From an uncultured Brevundimonas sp. (GTDB lineage: Bacteria; Pseudomonadota; Alphaproteobacteria; Caulobacterales; Caulobacteraceae), in contig CAMLNT010000040.1 in NCBI GenBank assembly GCA_946481425.1, positions 1 through 15,016 on the forward strand: a DNA stretch of 15,016 bases, given 5' to 3'. Positions 1 to 8,039 of this stretch are shown in pieces. The notes under the pieces are model-generated. The model did not search any database. It saw only the letters and a list, made by a program, of their open reading frames with translations, and was not told where the DNA came from. The position numbers were made by a program, and so were the translations under genes. Within the stretch, counting starts at the first letter, position 1; each line of letters starts with the position of its first letter.

Positions 1-668
1 TTCTTGAAGGTCGAGCCGCCCGTCTTTTCGCGGATCGGCTGGGTCTGTTCGCGGCGGCTGGTGATTTCGTCGATCCTGCCCTGCACCTCGACCGGATCGG
101 CGGGCGTCCCGCGATAGGTCGCCTCGATCCAGATGATCGAACCGTCCTCCACCACGGAATGCCGGTAGGTGTAGCCGAAGTCGGCCAGCGCATAGTCGAC
201 GCGCTCGCCTGACCGCGTCAGACCCCAGGCCGAGACGAGAACATCCTTGGTCTCGGCGCCGTAGCATCCGGCGTTCATGGTCAGGGCCCCGCCGATCGTG
301 CCAGGAATGCCCGCGTAGAACTCCAGCCCGCCGATGCCGGCCTTGGCCGAGGCCCGCGCCACCATGCTGTCGAGCGCGCCGGCGCCGGCCGTGATCGTGT
401 CGCCCTCAGTCGTGATCTGGGCCCAGGGCCGTCCGGCCAGCCGGATCACCACGCCCTCGACGCCGCCGTCGCGCACGATGACGTTGGAGCCGACGCCCAG
501 CACCGTCACCGGGAGCGCCGGATCGAGCGCCTTCAGGAACGCCGCCAGATCCTCGGCGTCCGCCGGGATGAACAGCGCATCCGCCGCCCCGCCAACCCGG
601 AACCAGGTGTAAGGCCCCAGCGGCTCGTTCAGGAGCAGCTTGCCGCGAACCTCGGGCCAGCCGCTCAC
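1..668 (-). CDS. murB: UDP-N-acetylenolpyruvoylglucosamine reductase MurB (C-terminus missing)
   Basis: MurB is the cytoplasmic FAD enzyme that uses NADPH to reduce UDP-GlcNAc-enolpyruvate to UDP-MurNAc. 222 complete codons are visible; the family is usually about 300 residues, so roughly 80 C-terminal residues, including the catalytic Glu, lie beyond the left edge. Visible family motifs are GSNVIVRD (residues 60-67, FAD-binding domain), [12 protein letters not shown] (117-128), NAGCYG (132-137), YRHS (168-171, with Arg169 matching the substrate-contacting Arg159 of E. coli) and GGSTFK (217-222, with Ser219 matching the proton-donor Ser229). The GTG start at 668 overlaps the murC stop as GTGA and has a strong GGAGG seven bases upstream, inside murC. 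No other start fits as well. The position after murC is the normal dcw order. The assignment is secure; only the gene end is unseen. Confidence 0.96.
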   Translation of the reverse strand, partial: MSGWPEVRGKLLLNEPLGPYTWFRVGGAADALFIPADAEDLAAFLKALDPALPVTVLGVGSNVIVRDGGVEGVVIRLAGRPWAQITTEGDTITAGAGALDSMVARASAKAGIGGLEFYAGIPGTIGGALTMNAGCYGAETKDVLVSAWGLTRSGERVDYALADFGYTYRHSVVEDGSIIWIEATYRGTPADPVEVQGRIDEITSRREQTQPIREKTGGSTFK

Positions 669-2095
669 TGGATCGCCTCCAGCTGCCCCGGAAGCGCGTA
701 GGCCCAGGAGGTGATGTCGCCCGCTCCCAGCAGGACGACCACGTCGCCCGCCCTGGCCTCTTCCTTGATGACGCGCGGCAGGACAGCGGCGTTCTCGAGC
801 GCCGCCACATGGCGGTGGCCGAACCGGCGCACGCCCTCGACCAGCGCATGCTTGTCGACACCGTCGAGCGGCTCTTCGCCGGCGGCGTAGACGTCGGCCA
901 CATGGACGATGTCGGCATCGGCGAAACAGGTGGAGAACTCTTCCATGAGGTCCCGCAGACGCGTGTACCGGTGCGGCTGGACCACCGCGATCACCTTGCC
1001 CTCGGCGACCTGACGCGCGGCCTTCAGGACGGCCGCGATCTCGACCGGGTGATGGCCGTAGTCGTCGACAATCCGAACGCCGTCGACCACGCCCGTGGTC
1101 GTGAACCGTCGCTTGACCCCGCCGAAGCCGGCCAGCCCGGCGATGATCGCCTCGTCAGACACGTCCAGCTCGCGCGCCACGGCGATGGCGGCCAGCGCGT
1201 TGGAGACATTGTGCCAGCCTGCCATCGGCAGGTGCACGCCCTCGATCCGGTCGGGCTCGTCCAGCGCGGCCAGACCCTGCTTCTGGATCACGACGTCGAA
1301 GCGCGCGCCATCAGGGCCCATGTCGCAGTTCTCGGCCCGGACCATGGCCTGGGGATTCACCCCGTAGGTCACCAGCCGACGGTTATCGATCTGGGCCACC
1401 AGACGCTGGACCTCGGGATGGTCCAGGCACACGGCGGCGAAGCCGTAGAAGGGAATGTTCTCGACGAAGTCCACGAAGGCCCGGCGGACCCCGTCGAAGT
1501 CGCCGTAGTGGTCCAGATGCTCGGGATCGATGTTCGTCACGATCCCGACCGTCGACTTCAGGCGCAGGAACGAACCGTCGCTTTCATCGGCCTCCACCAC
1601 GATCCAGTCGCCGTCGCCGACCTTGGCGTTGGTGCCATACGCGTTGATGATCCCGCCGTTGACGATCGTCGGGTCCAGCCCGCCGGCGTCGAGCAGGGCC
1701 GCGACCATCGAGGTGGTGGTGGTCTTGCCATGGGTGCCCGCCACGCCGATCGAGAACTGCAGGCGCATCAGCTCGGCCAGCATCTCGGCGCGGCGGACGA
1801 GAGGAATGCGCCGCTCGCGCGCGGCCTTCAGTTCGGGGTTCTCGGCCTTCACGGCCGTCGAGAAGACGACGGCCGAGACGTCGTCGCCGACATGGGCCGC
1901 GTCGTGGCCCAAGAAGATACGCGCGCCCAGCTTCTCCAGCCGCTCGGTGTTCGCCGAGGCTTTCGCGTCAGAACCCTGCACCTGATAGCCGATCTTGAGC
2001 ATGATCTCGGCGATGCCGCTCATGCCGATGCCCCCGATGCCCACGAAGTGGACGGGGCCGATGTCGAAGGGGACGGGGCGAATACGGCGGATCAT
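665..2095 (-). CDS. murC: UDP-N-acetylmuramate--L-alanine ligase MurC
   Basis: MurC is the cytoplasmic ATP-dependent ligase that adds L-alanine to UDP-MurNAc, the first step of stem peptide synthesis. The product is 476 residues, normal for the family. The Rossmann-like N-terminus has [13 protein letters not shown] (18-30). The ATP loop [10 protein letters not shown] is at about 119-128, ADESDGSFL at 169-177, [14 protein letters not shown] at 188-201, [12 protein letters not shown] at 344-355 and QPHRYTR at 373-379. I chose the ATG at 2095 because the family begins just ahead of the dinucleotide motif. A TTG at 2125 would add ten residues ([10 protein letters not shown]) of no family character. 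The ribosome binding site is weak. A gap of 48 nt separates it from the MscS gene, while its own end overlaps murB by 4 nt. A possible coupled mini-ORF lies just upstream. Confidence 0.97.
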   Translation of the reverse strand: MIRRIRPVPFDIGPVHFVGIGGIGMSGIAEIMLKIGYQVQGSDAKASANTERLEKLGARIFLGHDAAHVGDDVSAVVFSTAVKAENPELKAARERRIPLVRRAEMLAELMRLQFSIGVAGTHGKTTTTSMVAALLDAGGLDPTIVNGGIINAYGTNAKVGDGDWIVVEADESDGSFLRLKSTVGIVTNIDPEHLDHYGDFDGVRRAFVDFVENIPFYGFAAVCLDHPEVQRLVAQIDNRRLVTYGVNPQAMVRAENCDMGPDGARFDVVIQKQGLAALDEPDRIEGVHLPMAGWHNVSNALAAIAVARELDVSDEAIIAGLAGFGGVKRRFTTTGVVDGVRIVDDYGHHPVEIAAVLKAARQVAEGKVIAVVQPHRYTRLRDLMEEFSTCFADADIVHVADVYAAGEEPLDGVDKHALVEGVRRFGHRHVAALENAAVLPRVIKEEARAGDVVVLLGAGDITSWAYALPGQLEAIQ

Positions 2096-2130
2096 CCCGG
2101 CGCTATAGCCAGCGTCGCGCCGCAATGCAT
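2092..2130 (-). other. Possible 12-codon upstream reading frame ending on the murC start
   Basis: An ATG at 2130 opens a 12-codon frame ([12 protein letters not shown]) whose TGA overlaps the murC ATG in an ATGA arrangement, the same junction used by most pairs in this operon. The purine-rich GCGAGAATAG before it is a poor but possible ribosome binding site. It fills most of the gap between the MscS gene and murC. It could pass ribosomes on to murC, or it may be chance; a frame this short has no coding evidence of its own. Confidence 0.15.
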
Positions 2131-2143
2131 CTATTCTCGCGCG

Positions 2144-3247
2144 TCAGGCTGACGCAGGCGGACGATCCAGCTCCAGCCGATCCCGCGGAAGGGCCTCCGG
2201 GCATTCGTCGCGCATGAAGGCCAGCATCTTCTCGCGGATCTCGCAGCGCAGGTCGAAGGCCACTGGCGCCGAGCGCGCGCTGGCCAGGCACCGGACCTGG
2301 GCGACGCGCTCGGAAACATCCGTCACCTGCAGCACCTGGACGTCGCCGTCCCAGTGTGGCGAGGCGCGCACGATCGCCTCGAACGCCTCGCGGAGCCGGT
2401 CGATCGGGGCCTCGTAGTCCACGTAGAAGAAGGCCGACCCGATGAGCCGCGAGGTCTCACGCGTCCAGTTCTGGAAGGGCGTGGTGATGAAATAGCTGAG
2501 CGGCAGGACCATGCGCCGCCAGTCCCACAGGCGCACAACGACATAGGTCGAGGTGATCTCTTCCACATTCCCCCACTCGCCTTCGACGACGACGGCGTCG
2601 TCGATGCGGATCGGCTGCGCCAGCGCGATCTGTATGCCGGCCAGCAGGTTCGTCAGGACCGGTTGAAGCGCGAAGCCCGCGATGATGCCCACCACGCCCG
2701 CCGAGGCCAGAAGACTGACGCCCCACTGGCGGAACCCCCCGATCGTCATCAGCGCCAGACCGAGCGTCACGAGGGCGATAAGCATCCGCGCCACCCGCTG
2801 CAGGATGCGGGTCTGGGTCACATGCTTGCGGGCGACCAGATTGTCTTCAGTGGCGATGTTGAAGCGCCGCATATGCATGACGGCGGCCATGTCCATCGCC
2901 CCAACGGCCACCGAGCCGCAGACGAGGATGGACAGGAACAGCACCACCTGCCGGATAGCAGCCGAAGGCTCGGGATCGAGTGGCGATATGGTCACGCCGA
3001 TGGCGACGGCGATCAGGATCACCAGCAGGCGCAGCTTGTGCCGCGCGCGCTGGATCACACCGCGCCAGTAGAGGTCATCCTTGCGCACCAGCCGCTTCAG
3101 CACGGCGAAGACGAACTCGTGGGCGATCACCCCGGCCACGGTGGCGAGGGCGACGACCAGCACGACGACGGCCCATTCGGGCAGCCAGTCGAACCGCCGC
3201 CAGATCGAAACGATCTCGCGCGTCGCGTCGTCGAGCGTTGCAACCAT
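2144..3247 (-). CDS. MscS-family mechanosensitive ion channel
   Basis: This is a membrane channel of the small-conductance mechanosensitive (MscS) family, 367 residues from the ATG at 3247. Hydrophobic segments lie near residues 25-47, 73-90, 100-122 and 154-171. A pore-lining helix (about 176-210) contains ALQPVLTNLLAG, matching ALQGSLSNLAAG of E. coli MscS. The cytoplasmic beta domain follows (RIDDAVVVEGEWGNVEEI, then a WDWRRMVLPLSYF stretch, about 213-253) and a C-terminal alpha/beta domain. Aligned by eye, the MscS gate leucines 105 and 109 become Ile188 and Phe192, and hinge Gly113 becomes Pro196. A TTG at 3268 would add seven residues and has GGGAA nine bases upstream, so it is a real alternative start. 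The gene is not part of the canonical dcw set, yet it sits between murG and murC with gaps on both sides. In this family the usual role is release of solutes on hypo-osmotic shock; a link to wall synthesis here is inference. Confidence 0.92.
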   Translation of the reverse strand: MVATLDDATREIVSIWRRFDWLPEWAVVVLVVALATVAGVIAHEFVFAVLKRLVRKDDLYWRGVIQRARHKLRLLVILIAVAIGVTISPLDPEPSAAIRQVVLFLSILVCGSVAVGAMDMAAVMHMRRFNIATEDNLVARKHVTQTRILQRVARMLIALVTLGLALMTIGGFRQWGVSLLASAGVVGIIAGFALQPVLTNLLAGIQIALAQPIRIDDAVVVEGEWGNVEEITSTYVVVRLWDWRRMVLPLSYFITTPFQNWTRETSRLIGSAFFYVDYEAPIDRLREAFEAIVRASPHWDGDVQVLQVTDVSERVAQVRCLASARSAPVAFDLRCEIREKMLAFMRDECPEALPRDRLELDRPPASA

Positions 3248-3289
3248 GCGCCAGAGAGCGCGCGGCAAGCTTGACGGTTCCCGGATCCC

Positions 3290-4369
3290 CTATCGGGCGA
3301 CGCTCTCCACCAGATCCGCCAGCCGTTCGGCGGCGTCGGGGATGCCTACGGCGCGGGCCGCCGCGGCGCGGCGCTCGAGCCCCGCCGGATCGTCCAACAT
3401 GGCCTGGATGGCCTCGGACAGGCGATCGACGGTGACGTCGTCCTCAAGGATCATCGTCGCGGCGCCGGCGTCGACCAGGGCCTTGGCGTTCAGGCGCTGG
3501 TGGTCGTCGGTGGCGATCTTGAGGGGCACCAGAACCGACGGCAGCCCCGCCACGGCCAGTTCCGAGCAGGTCGAGGCCCCTGCGCGGCCGATGACTAGAT
3601 GGGCCTGGCCCAGACGCGCCGCCATGTCCCGGAAGAAGGGCGCGACCTCGGCCTGGATGGCGGCGTCGGCATAGATTTCACGCGCGCTTTCCAGCAGTTC
3701 GGGTCGGCTCTGCTGGTGAACATGCAGTCGATCGCGCAGCCGCTCGGCGATCTGGGCCAATGCCCGCGGGGCCGTCTCGGACAGGACGCGGGCGCCCTGA
3801 CTGCCGCCGGTGACCAGCACGTGGAGCCGTGCATCATCGGCGCTGAACGTGCGGTCCTTCAGGGCCCGGATATCCGCCCGGACCGGATTGCCGACGACCT
3901 CGATGCGCGGCTTCAGGGCCGCGGGCGCCCGCTCCAGCGTCGGGAAGGCCGCCGCGACCTTCTTGGCCCAGCGCGCCAGCAGGCGGTTGGAGCGGCCGAG
4001 CACCGCATTCTGTTCGTGGATGACCGTCGGGCGTCCCTGGCTGACAGCAGCCATCAGGGCCGGGACCGACGGATAGCCGCCGAACCCGACCACGACCCTG
4101 GGATCGAGCCGTGCATAGGCGGAGCGCGCCTGACCGACGCCGGACAGGATCTTGAACCCCGCCCCGACCATCTGGATTGGGTTCTTCGCCGTAGCAGCGT
4201 CGAGCGCAAGCCGTTCCTCAGCCGGGAAGTCGTGGGCGTACTGGGCGCCGCGCTGGTCGGTCGCCAGCACCACACGCCAGCCGCGCGCGGTCAGGGTCTC
4301 GGCCAGGGCCTGGGCCGGAAAGAGATGTCCGCCGGTGCCCCCGGCGGCGAGAACCGCGACCTTGCTCAT
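3290..4369 (-). CDS. murG: Undecaprenyl-PP-MurNAc-pentapeptide N-acetylglucosamine transferase MurG
   Basis: MurG is the peripheral membrane glycosyltransferase (GT-B fold, family GT28) on the inner leaflet that transfers GlcNAc from UDP-GlcNAc to lipid I, giving lipid II. Its 359 residues are typical. The N-terminal glycine loop GGTGGH is at 10-15 (His15 matches His18 of E. coli). GFGGYPSVP follows at 95-103 and HEQNAVLGRSNR at 118-129. The second glycine-rich loop, GGSQGA, is at 188-193. The UDP-sugar site has GRAGASTCSELA (261-272) and ATDDHQ (286-291). The ATG at 4369 overlaps the ftsW stop by 4 nt. The ribosome binding site is weak, so translation probably depends on coupling to ftsW. 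The stop is followed by a 42 nt gap, the first real gap in the cluster. Confidence 0.97.
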   Translation of the reverse strand: MSKVAVLAAGGTGGHLFPAQALAETLTARGWRVVLATDQRGAQYAHDFPAEERLALDAATAKNPIQMVGAGFKILSGVGQARSAYARLDPRVVVGFGGYPSVPALMAAVSQGRPTVIHEQNAVLGRSNRLLARWAKKVAAAFPTLERAPAALKPRIEVVGNPVRADIRALKDRTFSADDARLHVLVTGGSQGARVLSETAPRALAQIAERLRDRLHVHQQSRPELLESAREIYADAAIQAEVAPFFRDMAARLGQAHLVIGRAGASTCSELAVAGLPSVLVPLKIATDDHQRLNAKALVDAGAATMILEDDVTVDRLSEAIQAMLDDPAGLERRAAAARAVGIPDAAERLADLVESVAR

Positions 4370-5535
4370 CCCAGCAGGCCCTTGGGCGTCGCGCCGGGCT
4401 CATAGGCGCCGGGCCGCTTGCGGGTCAGGGCCAGCGCCAGCCCCATGGTCAGGCACATGCCCAACATCGACGAGCCGCCGTAACTGATGAAGGGCAGGGT
4501 CATGCCTTTGGTCGGGATGAGGCCGAGGTTCACAGCCACATTGATCGCCGCCTGCAGGCCCAGCAGCACGAACAGGCCGCCCGCCGCCGTCTGCTCGAAC
4601 GGATCGTTCAGCAACATCGCCCGGCGCAGGCCGCGAATGGCGATCAGGCCGAAGGTCCCGATCAGGATGATCGAGAAGACCAGGCCGAATTCCTCGGCCG
4701 CGACCGAATAGATGAAGTCGGTGTGCAGGTCGGGCACGAAGCGCTTCATCACGCCCTCGCCCACGCCCCGGCCGACCAGACCGCCGGCCGCGATGGCTTC
4801 ATGGGCGCGGTCGAGTTGATAGCTGTCCGCCGCCTCGCCGCCGCCCAGAAAGGTGCCGATGCGGTCGCGCACGTGGTCGACCGACAGATAGATCGCGATG
4901 AAGCCGACCACCGCCATGCCGCCCAGCGCCGCCATCCAGCGCAGCGGCACGCCGGCCATGAAGAAGACCGCCATGAAGGCCGTGGTGATCAGCACTGTCT
5001 GGCCGATGTCCGGCTGGACGATCAGCAGCGCCGCCGTCAGGCCGTAGAGGCCAAAGGCGATCGACATTCCGGGCACGCCCTCACCCTTCTGGCCCTCCGC
5101 GAAGAACCAGGCGGCCAGGATGATCAGGGCGGGCTTGATGAACTCCGACGGCTGGAAGCCGAAGGGCCCGATGGCCAGCCAGCGCGTCGCGCCCTTGGCC
5201 TCGTTGCCGATAAAGGGCAGCAGGGCCATGACCCCGATGCAGAACAGGAAGGTCAGGCCCGCCGTCCGCCGCACCATCCGCGGCGACAGCATCGAGGTCG
5301 TCAGCAGGATGCCCAGACCCGCCGAGGCGAACACGATCATGCGGATCGAATAGTAGAAGGACCCGCTGATGGAATCGTCGCGCAGGGCCGCGGCCGGGCT
5401 CGAGGCAAAGCTCAGCGCCACGCCGGTCATGATCAAAGTCAGGACGGCGACGAGGATCGGCTTGTCAACCTGCCAGAACCAGTGGCTCAAGGGCGAACGA
5501 TCGCCGCGCCCCATGGGCGGAACATAGGCGGTCAT
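4366..5535 (-). CDS. ftsW: Septal peptidoglycan polymerase FtsW (SEDS family)
   Basis: FtsW is a polytopic inner membrane SEDS glycosyltransferase that polymerises lipid II at the division septum together with FtsI. The 389-residue product has about ten hydrophobic segments after a short cytoplasmic N-terminus. Family signatures are ATRWLAIGPFGFQPSEFIKP (116-135), QPDIGQT (174-180), HTDFIYSVAAEEFG (271-284) and PTKGMTLPFISYGGSS (341-356). Asp273 in HTDF matches the catalytic aspartate of E. coli FtsW (Asp297) and RodA (Asp262). RodA is excluded mainly by its dcw position between murD and murG. The ATG at 5535 overlaps the murD stop by 4 nt, with a strong GAGGGAG seven bases upstream. Confidence 0.97.
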   Translation of the reverse strand: MTAYVPPMGRGDRSPLSHWFWQVDKPILVAVLTLIMTGVALSFASSPAAALRDDSISGSFYYSIRMIVFASAGLGILLTTSMLSPRMVRRTAGLTFLFCIGVMALLPFIGNEAKGATRWLAIGPFGFQPSEFIKPALIILAAWFFAEGQKGEGVPGMSIAFGLYGLTAALLIVQPDIGQTVLITTAFMAVFFMAGVPLRWMAALGGMAVVGFIAIYLSVDHVRDRIGTFLGGGEAADSYQLDRAHEAIAAGGLVGRGVGEGVMKRFVPDLHTDFIYSVAAEEFGLVFSIILIGTFGLIAIRGLRRAMLLNDPFEQTAAGGLFVLLGLQAAINVAVNLGLIPTKGMTLPFISYGGSSMLGMCLTMGLALALTRKRPGAYEPGATPKGLLG

Positions 5536-6926
5536 GGGACGACTCCCTCATCGATCACGCGGCGCACGGCGGCCCGGAAGGCCTCCCCGCGCGCCTCGAA
5601 GTCCGGATACTGGTCGAAACTGGCGCAGGCCGGGCTGAGCAGGACGACCTCGTCCCGGCCCGTGGCGGCCGCCGCGCGCGCGGCCAGTTCGACCGCCTTG
5701 TCCATCTCGCCGCAGACGACGTGTGGCGTGCCGGTCAAAACGCGGGCGAAGTCCTCGGCGGCCTCGCCGATCAGATAGGCGCCGGCAATGCGCGGGAAGA
5801 GGTCGCCGAGGCTGTCGATCCCGCCGTCCTTGGCTCGCCCACCCGCGATCCAGAAGACCCGGTCATAGCTCGACAGGGCCTGTCGCGCCGCGTCGGCGTT
5901 GGTGGCCTTGGAGTCGTTGACGAAGCGGACGCGCTCGGTCCGGGCTACGGTTTCCATGCGGTGGGCGAGGCCGGGGAAGGTCATGAGGCCAGCGACGGCC
6001 TGGTCGTGGCTGACGCCCAGCGCCCTCGCCGCGGCATAGGCGAAGGCGGCGTTTTCGGCGTTGTGGCGGCCCGGGAGGGATCGAGCCGCCGACAGATCGA
6101 CCGGGCCGGTCGAGGTGTGGAGCATCCCCGCTTCGGCCGACAGCCGGACGCCGGGCGCTTCAGCATGGATTTCACGGGTGCTCACCGAGATGACCGGCCA
6201 GCGCTCGGCAGCGCGGCGCGCGGTCTCCAATCCCCAGCCGTCGTCCGTGCCGATCAGGGCGACGGCGCCTTCGCGCGCATTGGCGAACAGCCGCGCCTTG
6301 GCCGCCACATAGCCTTCCATGCCGCCGTGACGGTCCAGATGATCCGGCGAGACATTCGTCAGGATCGCCACGTCCGGCGCAAAGCGCGTGGTCAGGTCCA
6401 GCTGGTAGCTCGACACCTCGATCACATAGACCGCGTCCGGCGTCGGCTCCGGCAGGGCCAGCACCCCGATGCCGATATTGCCGCCGACGTGGGTCTCGAT
6501 CCCGGCCTGTTTCAGCACCCAGCCGATCAGGGCCGTCGTGGTCGACTTGCCGTTCGTGCCGGTGATGGCGACGACCTTTGGGCGCTGGTCCTCGGGCAGG
6601 CTGTCGAGCGTGCGCTGGAACAGCTCGATGTCGCCCAGCACCTCCACCCCGGCCTCGTGCGCTTTCACCACCGTCCAGTGCGGACGCGGATGGGTCAGGG
6701 GCACGCCGGGCGCCAGCATGAGGGCCGCGAACCGGCTCCAGTCGGCCTGGCTCAGATCCTCGACGCCAAAGCCCTCGGCTTCCGCCTGCATGCGGCCCGA
6801 GACGCTGTCGTCCCACAGGATGGGTGTAGCTCCGCCGGCCTTGAGCGCGCGCGCCGCCGTCAGGCCCGAACGGCCGAGGCCGAAGACGGCGACCTCCCTG
6901 CCCTCAAAGCCGCGCGCGGGGATCAT
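5532..6926 (-). CDS. murD: UDP-N-acetylmuramoylalanine--D-glutamate ligase MurD
   Basis: MurD is the cytoplasmic ATP-dependent ligase that adds D-glutamate to UDP-MurNAc-L-Ala. At 464 residues it is slightly longer than the E. coli enzyme. The N-terminal UDP-binding domain has VFGLGRSG (14-21). The central ATPase domain has AITGTNGKSTTT (120-131), EVSSYQLD (170-177), NVSPDHLDRHG (191-201) and a YVAAKARLF segment whose Lys210 corresponds to the carbamylated lysine of the family. HNAENAAFA and the C-terminal NDSKATN motif follow. The start ATG directly abuts the mraY stop (TAG then ATG) without overlap. I see no Shine-Dalgarno sequence, so this junction probably works by reinitiation. The 3' end overlaps ftsW by 4 nt. 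Confidence 0.97.
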   Translation of the reverse strand: MIPARGFEGREVAVFGLGRSGLTAARALKAGGATPILWDDSVSGRMQAEAEGFGVEDLSQADWSRFAALMLAPGVPLTHPRPHWTVVKAHEAGVEVLGDIELFQRTLDSLPEDQRPKVVAITGTNGKSTTTALIGWVLKQAGIETHVGGNIGIGVLALPEPTPDAVYVIEVSSYQLDLTTRFAPDVAILTNVSPDHLDRHGGMEGYVAAKARLFANAREGAVALIGTDDGWGLETARRAAERWPVISVSTREIHAEAPGVRLSAEAGMLHTSTGPVDLSAARSLPGRHNAENAAFAYAAARALGVSHDQAVAGLMTFPGLAHRMETVARTERVRFVNDSKATNADAARQALSSYDRVFWIAGGRAKDGGIDSLGDLFPRIAGAYLIGEAAEDFARVLTGTPHVVCGEMDKAVELAARAAAATGRDEVVLLSPACASFDQYPDFEARGEAFRAAVRRVIDEGVVP

Positions 6927-8039
6927 CTACCGGAGCTTGAGCGTGGCCAGGCCGATGAGGGCCAGCATGGCCGCCACGATCCAGAAGCGGATCACGACCG
7001 TCGACTCAGCCCAGCCGAGCTTTTCGAAATGGTGGTGGATGGGCGCCATCAGGAAGATGCGCTTGCCGGTCGCCTTGAAGTAGCCGATCTGGATCATGAC
7101 GCTGAGCGCCTCGATCACGAACAGGCCGCCGACGATGCCCAGCACCAGCTCGTGCTTGGTCGCGACCGCGACCGACCCGAGCGCGCCGCCCAGGGCCAGC
7201 GACCCGGTGTCGCCCATGAAGATCTTGGCCGGGGGGGCGTTGTACCAGAGGAAGCCCGTGCCGCCCCCGATGATGGCCGCCAGGAAGATGGCCAGTTCGC
7301 CCGAGCCCGGCGCGTGGTGGACCTGCAGGTATTCCGCGAAGACGAAGTTGCCGACCAGATAGGCGATCACACCAAAGGCCGCCGCCGCCATCATGACCGG
7401 CACGATGGCCAGTCCGTCCAGGCCGTCGGTCAGGTTCACCGCGTTGGAGAAGCCCACGATCGTGAAGGCCGCGAAGGCCACATAGAACCAGCCCAGGTTC
7501 AGCAGCACTTCCTTGAAGAAGGGGAAGGCGATCGAGGTCTGCAGGTCCGGCGAGGTCGGCGACGGCGGGGCGAAGGCCACCAGGATGGCGCCTGCGATCA
7601 GGGCCACGGCGAACTGCGCCAGAAGCTTCTGTTTGCCGGTCAGGCCGGCGTGGTGCTGCTTGGTGACCTTGTCGTAGTCGTCCAGGAAGCCGAGCAGGCC
7701 GTAGGCCGCCGTGACCAGCAGAACGACCCAGACGTAGATGTTCGTCAGGTCCGCCCACAGCAGGGTGCCGGCGAAGACGCCGGCGAGGATCATCAGCCCG
7801 CCCATGGTCGGCGTGCCCTGCTTGGTCAGCAGATGGCCTTCAGGACCGTCGGTCCGGATCGGCTGGCCACGACCCTGCTTGGAGCGCATCCAGTCGATGA
7901 AGCGGCTGCCCATGCCGATCGCCACGAACAGGCCGGTGAACAGGGCCAGGCCCACGCGCACCGTCTGGTACTGCAGCAGGTTCAGCAGCGGGTAGTCCTG
8001 GGCGAACTCGGAAAAGGTGAGATAGAGCAGGTAGAACAT
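6927..8039 (-). CDS. mraY: Phospho-MurNAc-pentapeptide transferase MraY
   Basis: MraY is the integral membrane enzyme that transfers phospho-MurNAc-pentapeptide from UDP to undecaprenyl phosphate, forming lipid I. The 370-residue protein has about ten hydrophobic segments. Conserved cytoplasmic motifs are [10 protein letters not shown] (75-84), FLDDYDKV (118-125, with the Asp pair), [13 protein letters not shown] (199-211), [12 protein letters not shown] (274-285, Asp277) and the [12 protein letters not shown] histidine motif (332-343). The ATG at 8039 shares one base with the murF stop (TGATG), and a GGAAGG lies only about four bases ahead of it. The stop abuts murD. Function and start are both well supported. 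Confidence 0.97.
   Translation of the reverse strand: MFYLLYLTFSEFAQDYPLLNLLQYQTVRVGLALFTGLFVAIGMGSRFIDWMRSKQGRGQPIRTDGPEGHLLTKQGTPTMGGLMILAGVFAGTLLWADLTNIYVWVVLLVTAAYGLLGFLDDYDKVTKQHHAGLTGKQKLLAQFAVALIAGAILVAFAPPSPTSPDLQTSIAFPFFKEVLLNLGWFYVAFAAFTIVGFSNAVNLTDGLDGLAIVPVMMAAAAFGVIAYLVGNFVFAEYLQVHHAPGSGELAIFLAAIIGGGTGFLWYNAPPAKIFMGDTGSLALGGALGSVAVATKHELVLGIVGGLFVIEALSVMIQIGYFKATGKRIFLMAPIHHHFEKLGWAESTVVIRFWIVAAMLALIGLATLKLR

Noticed and set aside
406..918. A 170-codon minus-strand frame bridging murC and murB
   Set aside because: It is out of frame with both genes. Its Ser/Arg-rich product is an off-frame reading of two well supported enzymes.
2096..2125. TTG at 2125 as the murC start
   Set aside because: It adds ten residues outside the conserved family start, has no good ribosome binding site, and an ATG at 2095 fits the family.
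809..2152. A 447-codon plus-strand open frame over murC
   Set aside because: Same kind of antisense shadow: low-complexity composition with no family motif, wholly within murC on the other strand.
4723..5778. A 351-codon plus-strand open frame over ftsW and the murD end
   Set aside because: Antisense of a hydrophobic membrane protein gene, giving a His/Gln/Asp/Arg-rich product. No homology recognised.
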